Below the pieces are notes generated by a model. That model saw nothing but the letters and a program-made list of their open reading frames with translations, did not search any database and was not told the DNA's origin. Of a stretch of DNA of 19,605 bases, positions 13,987 through 19,605 are shown piece by piece (the stretch's first letter is position 1; every line of letters begins with the position of its first letter). This DNA is from JBFHFS01 sp041583495 (GTDB taxonomy: Bacteria > Bacteroidota > Bacteroidia > Bacteroidales > Marinilabiliaceae). The stretch lies in NCBI GenBank assembly GCA_041583495.1, contig JBFHFS010000081.1, positions 1 to 19,605 of the forward strand. Reading direction: 5' to 3'. Made by a program: the position numbers and the translations under genes.

Positions 13987-14019
13987 CAAAGATAATTAGA
14001 GTTTGTCTATAAAGTCCAA
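13987..14019 (-). promoter_or_regulatory. Promoter of the ABC-F gene
   Basis: TATCTTTG (13987-13994) on the minus strand is an exact -7 box, 25 nt before the ATG. TTG (14017-14019), 22 nt further upstream, could serve as the -33 box, slightly far. Confidence 0.55.
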
Positions 14020-14335
14020 CTTCTGCGTCACGCTTGCTCTCAAAATGGTCATTTACGCCAGTAAAATCACATTTTAAATAAATTTTGCTGCCGAATGGGG
14101 GATTAGGCGACAAAATAAGCTAAAGGATAAAATTTAAACAGCTTCTTAGAGTTACGAGAATATGAGGGGGAATGATAAATTCAGGTAGCAACCACCGCTT
14201 CCCAAGGGCCACGCTTGTGGGGAAAGGGTGGGGGACAGGCATCTTTTTATCCTGCTCCTGGTGCGGGTTTTGGCTTAAAATACTTTCTTTTTCTTAACTT
14301 AGTCAGGGCTTTACGATAGTGAACCCCTAAATTAT
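14020..14335. other. Intergenic stretch without a recognisable feature
   Basis: It lies between the divergent ABC-F and RNase H genes. Other than a GC-rich patch at 14195-14245, I see nothing in it. Confidence 0.4.
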
Positions 14336-15121
14336 GTGACGAAAGTGAAACCCATAAAACTGACCATACAAATTGAAGCTCTTGATGACTCTAATATCCA
14401 TTGCTTCATTGAGAATGCCTCAGGGGATAACCGGCTTGGCTATCATATCCCGGATGGCACCATCACGCTTACCAAAGCTAATCAACTGGCTGCAGTCATC
14501 CGCACAAACCGTCATCAATTCGAAAAGGTTATTCGTTCAGCCATTAAGGGCAATATTAAGGTTGGACAAACCATTAATTGCGTGTTTATCGAGGGTTTTA
14601 ATTTTCTGAAAGAGCCCGATTTTTTCAGGTGTATTCGTTTGGATAGGCGCGGAGGTCATCTGGATATTACCACCACCGACTCGGGGAGCAGCACCATCCA
14701 TAAAATCTATGCCGACGGCTCGTGCATTAGTGCTACAAAACAGTCGGGATACGGAGGCTTTATCGAAGATCCTGAGGGAAAACAGGAAATGTTCTTCCAA
14801 ACCTTTGCGGAGGGGAGTAGTAATTTGATGGAGCTGCTGGCGGTGACAGAAGGCTTGCAGCGTTTGAAACCGGTAGAAATTATTCAGGTCAACACCGATA
14901 GCCGGTTTGTCATAAGGGGATTGGCTCAATGGAGCCATTTTTGGAAGCACAACAATTGGCAAACCGCTTATGGCCGCGAGGTTAGATACGCCAAATATTG
15001 GAAAGAAGCCTATCGCCTATGCGAAAATAAATTACTTGAATTCAATTGGATTAAAGGACATTCCGGAAACGGGAAACACGACTTGTGTCATTGGCTGGCC
15101 AAAGAATCCTCCTCCCGTTGA
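14336..15121 (+). CDS. RNase H-like domain protein with unassigned N-terminal domain
   Basis: The 261-aa protein has an unrecognised N-terminal domain (1-~120, mixed alpha/beta, with GYHIPDGTITLTKANQ and the charged RCIRLDRRGGH). A type 1 RNase H fold follows (123-258): KIYADGSC with D127, SSNLMELLAVTEGL with E166, QVNTDSRFVIRGL with D188, an NNWQTAYGREVRY substrate loop, and WIKGHSGNGKHDLCHWLAKES. RNase HI cuts the RNA strand of RNA-DNA hybrids using D-E-D-D. Here the last Asp (the D of 'NE..DeLA') aligns with H252. The GTG start is used because no in-frame ATG occurs early; the adjacent ATG runs straight into a stop. It is monocistronic and divergent from ABC-F. Confidence 0.8.
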   Translation: MTKVKPIKLTIQIEALDDSNIHCFIENASGDNRLGYHIPDGTITLTKANQLAAVIRTNRHQFEKVIRSAIKGNIKVGQTINCVFIEGFNFLKEPDFFRCIRLDRRGGHLDITTTDSGSSTIHKIYADGSCISATKQSGYGGFIEDPEGKQEMFFQTFAEGSSNLMELLAVTEGLQRLKPVEIIQVNTDSRFVIRGLAQWSHFWKHNNWQTAYGREVRYAKYWKEAYRLCENKLLEFNWIKGHSGNGKHDLCHWLAKESSSR

Positions 15122-15259
15122 TTTCCTTTTTGCTGTTTATCGATGAAACAGAAGGTAAAGAGATCTTTACCAGCCGGTTGTCAAACCTATTATTGAAATT
15201 CCTCTGCCCGGGTTATTCCCGGATGCCGAAAATTAACCTGCTGATACCATAACCACGCA

Positions 15260-15301
15260 GACCCTTCATTTCGTTTTTTTGCGAACATGTTTGGAAGGGT
15301 C
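15260..15301. repeat. Inverted repeat upstream of the sulfatase
   Basis: GACCCTTC (15260-15267) and GAAGGGTC (15294-15301) pair perfectly. Inside lies TTCG/CGAA around a T-run. Just before it, CCGGG/CCCGG (15208-15222) forms a small stem after the RNase H gene. These could be 3'-end structures of the upstream transcript; otherwise 15122-15405 holds only the promoter. Confidence 0.45.
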
Positions 15302-15373
15302 GAATCATATAAATTTGTAAAAAAAACCACCTGGTTTTACTCACCGTTTCTGTTTTTAATACAAACAATCCGT

Positions 15374-15381
15374 TAACTTTG
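15374..15381 (+). promoter_or_regulatory. -7 promoter box of the sulfatase gene
   Basis: TAACTTTG exactly fits TAnnTTTG and ends 24 nt before the ATG. The in-frame TTG at 15379 overlaps this box and cannot be the start. No clear -33 box is seen. Confidence 0.5.
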
Positions 15382-15405
15382 TTTTTTTATCAAAAAATCA
15401 GAAAA

Positions 15406-16980
15406 ATGCTTAGAACTTCAAATCTCTTTCTGTTACTGGGAATCCTTATTTTATCAGCCTGCACTTCTTCTACCAGGCAGAATGAAAAGAACGACGCATT
15501 AAAAAACCCCAATATCATTTACATTCTGGCCGATGATTTGGGATACGGTGATGTGAAAACCTTTAACCCCAATGGCAAGATCCCAACCCCTAACATGGAC
15601 GAGATGGCGCTAAATGGGATTAAGTTTACCGATGCCCACACCTCCTCTGCCGTTTGTACCCCTACCAGATATGGCATTTTAACAGGACGCTATAACTGGC
15701 GAAGCTCCCTGAAAAGCGCTGTGCTCGGCGGGTATTCAAAGTCTCTCATCAAACCCGACCGCACCACCATCGCCGGGATGCTGAAAAAACAGGGCTATGC
15801 TACCGGTTATGTCGGGAAGTGGCACCTGGGATGGGATTGGGCTTTTGAAAATGATCAGGAAGAGGGGATCGATAAGCTGAACGCATACCACCCCATTGAC
15901 TTTAATGCCCCTATAAAAAACGGGCCTTCCACCCATGGTTTCGATTATTCCTTTGGTTTTTGTGGTTCCTTGGATATGGCCCCCTATGTTTATGTCGAAA
16001 ACGATATGCCCACCATGGTTCCCACCAGGACCACCGTCTCGGTCGACGACAAAGGTCTCTGGCGGAAAGGGCTTACCTCGGATGATTTTGTTCATGCAAC
16101 GGTTTTGCAGGATTTAACCGACAAGGCGATTCAGTTTATCAGTCAAAAGGCTAACGGCGAATCCCCCTTCTTTTTATATTTTCCCCTCTCAGCCCCTCAC
16201 ACCCCCATTTTGCCTACCACAGAGTTTCTAGGCAAAAGCAATACCAACATGTATGGTGATTTTGTGATGGAGGTTGACGATGTGCTGCGTCAGATCAGAG
16301 AAACCCTAAAGACGCTGGGCATTTCAGACAACACCCTCCTGGTTTTCACCAGTGATAACGGATGTTCTCCAAGGGCCGATTTTGATGAACTTGCCAGAGT
16401 AAACCACGACCCCAGTTTTGAATTCAGAGGGGCAAAAGCCGACATCTACGAAGGGGGCCATCGTGTGCCCTTTATTGTTGAATGGCCCAATAAAGGGTTG
16501 AAAAATGCAACTTCGGATAAAACCATTTGCACCACCGACTTTTTTGCCACCTGTGCCGAATTAACCGGATACCATCTTCAGGACAACGAGGCTGAGGACA
16601 GTTACAGCATGTTGCCATTAATCACGGGTAACAACGAAAACGAGATTCGTGAGTACATCGTTCACCATTCCATAAACGGGTCGTTTGCTATCCGACAAGG
16701 CGACTGGAAATTGTGCGCTTGCCCCGGCTCTGGTGGTTGGAGTGATCCCACCCCTCAGGACATAAAAAATGAAAAATTGGATTTGCCCTCCATGCAATTA
16801 TTTAACCTGAAAGAAGACATTGGAGAAACTACAAATTTGATTACCCAAAACCCCGAAAAGGCAGCTGAGTTAAAAGCGGCACTCAAAAAAATAATACTCG
16901 ATGGGCGCAGTACTCCAGGAGCTGCTCAGGAGAATGACGGAATGGATGGCTGGCACCAAATAAAAAGTATTGTCGAATAG
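15406..16980 (+). CDS. S1-family sulfatase (arylsulfatase-like lipoprotein)
   Basis: The 524-aa formylglycine sulfatase probably removes sulfate esters from glycans. Seen: a lipoprotein signal MLRTSNLFLLLGILILSAC with lipobox C19, so it is likely membrane-anchored in the periplasm or on the surface. Ca-binding DDLGYGD is at 43-49. The signature CTPTRYGILTGR has C84 to be converted to formylglycine. VGKWHLG has K138/H140, APHTPI has H265, SDNG has D317/N318, and RGAKADIYEGGHRVPF has K344. This is the full S1 set. A separate maturase (FGE or anSME) is required and not in the window. ATG 15406 is chosen because the signal peptide starts there. The next gene downstream is an acetylesterase-like protein on the same strand, but 862 nt away. 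The S1 subfamily and substrate are undetermined. Confidence 0.93.
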   Translation: MLRTSNLFLLLGILILSACTSSTRQNEKNDALKNPNIIYILADDLGYGDVKTFNPNGKIPTPNMDEMALNGIKFTDAHTSSAVCTPTRYGILTGRYNWRSSLKSAVLGGYSKSLIKPDRTTIAGMLKKQGYATGYVGKWHLGWDWAFENDQEEGIDKLNAYHPIDFNAPIKNGPSTHGFDYSFGFCGSLDMAPYVYVENDMPTMVPTRTTVSVDDKGLWRKGLTSDDFVHATVLQDLTDKAIQFISQKANGESPFFLYFPLSAPHTPILPTTEFLGKSNTNMYGDFVMEVDDVLRQIRETLKTLGISDNTLLVFTSDNGCSPRADFDELARVNHDPSFEFRGAKADIYEGGHRVPFIVEWPNKGLKNATSDKTICTTDFFATCAELTGYHLQDNEAEDSYSMLPLITGNNENEIREYIVHHSINGSFAIRQGDWKLCACPGSGGWSDPTPQDIKNEKLDLPSMQLFNLKEDIGETTNLITQNPEKAAELKAALKKIILDGRSTPGAAQENDGMDGWHQIKSIVE

Positions 16981-17842
16981 AAGAGCCTTTTTTTTATCTG
17001 GAATGATGCCAACAGTCATTATTTCTTCAGCCCCCATCGCTGCAGGAATGGTTGAATGCCTGTTCTGAAGAATCCGATCCTTTGGGAACTTCACCTGATA
17101 CCATGAACGGGTATTTAAGTGGACCGAAGGCTCCATTTTATGGGGATTACATGAATTACACCAACAACGATCCTTTATCCGGCTGTTTAGGGTTTCCCCT
17201 TTTCATTCCTGTCTTACTGGTTGCCCCTTAATGATTTCTTGAAGTCTTTAAACCCCGAACAATTGAGGTGTTCATTGCAATCGATTCAACATCAGTTCTT
17301 TGATCAAGAAAAGAATCAGCGTCTTTATTAAGACCTCTTCAACCTGCCTGAAATCCTAAATAGAAAAAACCCGGTTAATAGCGTTATAGGAAAGGATTTT
17401 ATCGCCCAATTTTAAAAACTGCTTTAAAAAGTCTATTTTTGTCTTACACAAAGGCATTATTGAATCCCGCGATTCAGCACCACAGACAACTACAAAAAAT
17501 GTCAAAATGATAAGGATTAATCATTCATGTAGCTTGTGGTTCTTGATCCCTGGATCGGCAAATACGCTGAAAAACTGTTGCCGGGAAGTCCGTCTTGTGG
17601 TTTTGTCCTTTTTGACAAAAGCAGGAGTGTCTGGTATATGGCCGCCTCTTTTTTATAGGTGCTTTAATAACATTCAAGATGCAAACCTCTAAGGAAGCGG
17701 TTTTCACAAATCCTATGCATCCTTGTTGCTAAAAACCTGTTTACACCGCAGCCGATTTTGTTGTTGATATTATTTTGTTTGTTGGCCCCTCAGGTACCAT
17801 TTAGAGTTATGTCTGCCAGGGTAAAATCTTAAATTCAAAAGT
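16981..17842. other. 862-nt gap with a possible decayed coding segment
   Basis: No intact gene is visible. A 74-codon open stretch without an early start (17007-17231, plus strand) contains protein-like sequence, for example LQEWLNACSEESDPLG followed by TMNGYLSGPKAPFYGDYMNY. An upstream frame gives IWNDANSHYFFSP just before it, suggesting a frameshifted gene fragment of unknown family. A TTTTGTC/GACAAAA hairpin lies at 17601-17620. The rest is AT-rich with no clear promoter box for the downstream gene. Confidence 0.35.
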
Positions 17843-19605
17843 ATGAGAAAGTATGTTTTTTTGATTGTCGGATTATTTCTTGTTAATAGCTTCTGTTATT
17901 CCCAGGTGCGGCCGAGCCATATTTTTGATAATAATATGGTTTTACAAAGAGATAAACTCATAAAAATATGGGGGTGGGCCTCTCCAGGCGAGAAGGTAAC
18001 TGTTTCATTTTCGGGCCAATCGGCAGCCAACAAGGCAGATGCCAATGGCGAATGGTCGGTTTATCTCGAGCCAATGCCTGCCAATAGTAATCCTCAAACC
18101 CTTGAAATTTCAGGAGAGAGCAATCAGGTCACCTTCTCAAATATCCTGGTGGGGGATATTTGGTTGTTGGGAGGCCAGAGCAATATGGAGTTTGATCTCT
18201 CAAAGCTACTCAATGGTGATCTGGAAGTGATATCTGCCAATAATAGTGACCTGCGGATTATGAGCATCCCAAGGGCCGCTTCCCGGGAAGCGCAAAAAGA
18301 TTTTGAACCCATCAATGTATATTATCCCTTTACCGATGAGTATGAAGATAAAGGAAACTGGTTCGTTTGTTCTCCTGAAAGAATCAGGACTTTTTCCGGG
18401 CTTGGGTATATCTTTGGGAAAACCCTGCAACAAGCTGCCGGGGTTCCAATTGGATTGATTGATGTTTCCAGGGGTGGTACAACGGTTGAAGCCTGGGTGT
18501 CGCCGGCAACACTGGCCGATATGCCTGAAAACGCTGAGCTCATTAAACAATGGAATGACAAGGTAGAGGCTTATGATCCTGTGGAGAGCCTGAAATCAAG
18601 TATCAGTAACTGGGAAAAGAGATCGGAATCAAGGAAAAAACAGGGACTTGAGACTAAACCAAAACCAACCGAACCTTCACCCAGCCCTGCTTTAAGTCCC
18701 AACTTTCCCGGCTCCTCCTTTAATGGTATTATAAACCCTTTAAAAGGGCTTGCTTTAAAAGGGATCATCTTTCATCATGGATACAATAATGCCCTCTTTG
18801 ATTCCAGACCACGCTTGTATGCTGCAAATTTCAATGCGCTTATTGAGGATTGGAGAGAAACTTTTAATGATAAAAACCTGCCCTTTGGAATTATTGAACT
18901 TAGCGCAGGAGGAACGCCGCAAACGCTTGATAACTTTGAAGTTGCCATGGTGGATGCCGCTCCCTTCATCAGAGAAGGACAATATACGGCCTATCTAAAA
19001 AATAATAATGTGGGGTATTGTTGTGCATACGACCAGCAGGTCAACTGGTACCACCCTCAAAAAAAGACTGTGATTGCCAAAAGAATAGCCAGGTGGGCCC
19101 TGTCTGAGTTCTATGGTTTCCAGGAGCTGGCATGGGAACCGGCAAAGGTCGAAAATGTGGAACACCTGACCGATTCCATCATCATTTCATTCGACCGGGA
19201 TGTAAAAAGTTCTGACGACAGACCCATTGCCGGATTCGCCATTGCAGGCAGTGACCGGCATTTCTCCCCGGCAAAGGCAGAGTATGTAATCTCTGGCCAA
19301 AATAACCAGGGGAAATTTATATATGACAAATCCAAACTTGTGATCAGTAATCCACTGGTAACCAAACCGGTTGCCGTGAGGTATGCCTGGGCAAGAGTCC
19401 CGCTGGCGAATCTTGTGAATGGCCATGACCGAATCATCCCGGTTCCACAATTCCGGACCGATCAATGGGATTACCCCGAAGCACCGCTTGAGAAAGATCA
19501 ATTAAATGATCACAAAACGGTTTTAAGGGATCTCTCCAGACAAGCGGAAGCCTGGTCGAAGGAGAGAAGAATCAAAGAGGCTGAATATTTGCTGGAGAAC
19601 AGGTA
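17843..19605 (+). CDS. Sialate O-acetylesterase-like SGNH protein (C-terminus beyond window)
   Basis: The frame is open from ATG 17843 to the window end (587 codons). Seen: a signal peptide at 1-20 (MRKYVFLIVGLFLVNSFCYS), then an N-terminal beta domain with SHIFDNNMVLQRDK and WGWASPGEKVTV, which is characteristic of bacterial sialate 9-O-acetylesterase homologues. SGNH block I is LLGGQSNMEF with nucleophile S113. SRGGTTVEAWVSP (209-221) is the typical next block. The usual WYQGESNA is replaced by FHHGYNNA (310-317). The His block is DQQVNWYHPQKK with H404. The family removes acetyl groups from sialic acids or acetylated plant and algal glycans. A charged proline-rich insert (about 258-290) is present. 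It is likely periplasmic or surface-exposed, and beside a sulfatase it fits glycan degradation. Confidence 0.88.
   Translation, partial: MRKYVFLIVGLFLVNSFCYSQVRPSHIFDNNMVLQRDKLIKIWGWASPGEKVTVSFSGQSAANKADANGEWSVYLEPMPANSNPQTLEISGESNQVTFSNILVGDIWLLGGQSNMEFDLSKLLNGDLEVISANNSDLRIMSIPRAASREAQKDFEPINVYYPFTDEYEDKGNWFVCSPERIRTFSGLGYIFGKTLQQAAGVPIGLIDVSRGGTTVEAWVSPATLADMPENAELIKQWNDKVEAYDPVESLKSSISNWEKRSESRKKQGLETKPKPTEPSPSPALSPNFPGSSFNGIINPLKGLALKGIIFHHGYNNALFDSRPRLYAANFNALIEDWRETFNDKNLPFGIIELSAGGTPQTLDNFEVAMVDAAPFIREGQYTAYLKNNNVGYCCAYDQQVNWYHPQKKTVIAKRIARWALSEFYGFQELAWEPAKVENVEHLTDSIIISFDRDVKSSDDRPIAGFAIAGSDRHFSPAKAEYVISGQNNQGKFIYDKSKLVISNPLVTKPVAVRYAWARVPLANLVNGHDRIIPVPQFRTDQWDYPEAPLEKDQLNDHKTVLRDLSRQAEAWSKERRIKEAEYLLENR

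Noticed and set aside
15379..15405. TTG start nine codons upstream of the sulfatase
   Set aside because: It lies inside the -7 promoter box TAACTTTG, and the lipoprotein signal begins at ATG 15406.
1..19605. CRISPR arrays, tRNA/rRNA genes, complete insertion sequences, prophage genes
   Set aside because: I looked for regular spaced repeats, tRNA cloverleaf/CCA ends, transposase motifs and phage structural genes on both strands and saw none.

Overview
The window looks like a chromosomal segment of a member of the Bacteroidota, probably a Marinilabiliales/Prolixibacteraceae-like environmental or marine species. The evidence is: several promoters with the Bacteroidota -7 box TAnnTTTG; a secreted protein ending in a type IX secretion (Por) sorting domain; a lipoprotein S1 sulfatase beside a sialate O-acetylesterase-like gene; the coiled-coil/cold-shock protein typical of the phylum; and A-rich, mostly SD-less leaders. 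Gene density is low. Many intergenic stretches hold inverted repeats, and at least two genes (thiC, parE) are decaying.

Layout. 1-236 (-) is the start of an AAA/DUF4143-type ATPase with a clear promoter. 237-1389 has a small hypothetical ORF, a three-hairpin REP-like element and another hairpin-rich stretch. 1390-1836 (-) is a cold-shock-domain protein. 1991-2404 (-) is a ParD antitoxin followed by a frameshifted ParE toxin remnant. 2756-3262 (-) is a soluble P-type-ATPase-like HAD phosphatase. 3536-7397 is a thiamin region: tenA (-), panE/apbA (+), then a TPP-riboswitch-controlled operon on the minus strand, thi4-thiE-thiC, in which thiC is a broken remnant. 7744-8994 (-) is a T9SS-secreted, GH-like TIM-barrel protein. 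9419-10010 (-) is an intact hicAB module with a palindromic operator inside its promoter. 10165-10848 (-) is a membrane protein with a TrkA-C domain. 11575-12207 (+) is a histidine phosphatase, convergent with an ABC-F ATPase (12321-13961, -). 14336-15121 (+) is an RNase H-domain protein. 15406-16980 (+) is a sulfatase lipoprotein. 17843 to the window end (+) is a sialate O-acetylesterase-like protein.

How the genes fit together. Thi4 (sulfide-dependent, archaeal-type His variant) would supply the thiazole and ThiE would couple it to hydroxymethylpyrimidine (HMP) phosphate. The usual HMP-phosphate synthase ThiC survives here only as a short frameshifted and deleted fragment, still translationally coupled to thiE by an ATGA overlap. 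The nearby tenA could feed the HMP branch by salvage. The riboswitch leader contains three mutually complementary arms that make a plausible translational expression platform. The sulfatase and esterase pair suggests use of sulfated and acetylated glycans.

The most rewarding items are the thiC remnant, the three-arm TPP switch, the hicAB promoter/operator, the decayed parE, and the RNase H whose last metal-binding Asp appears to be His.
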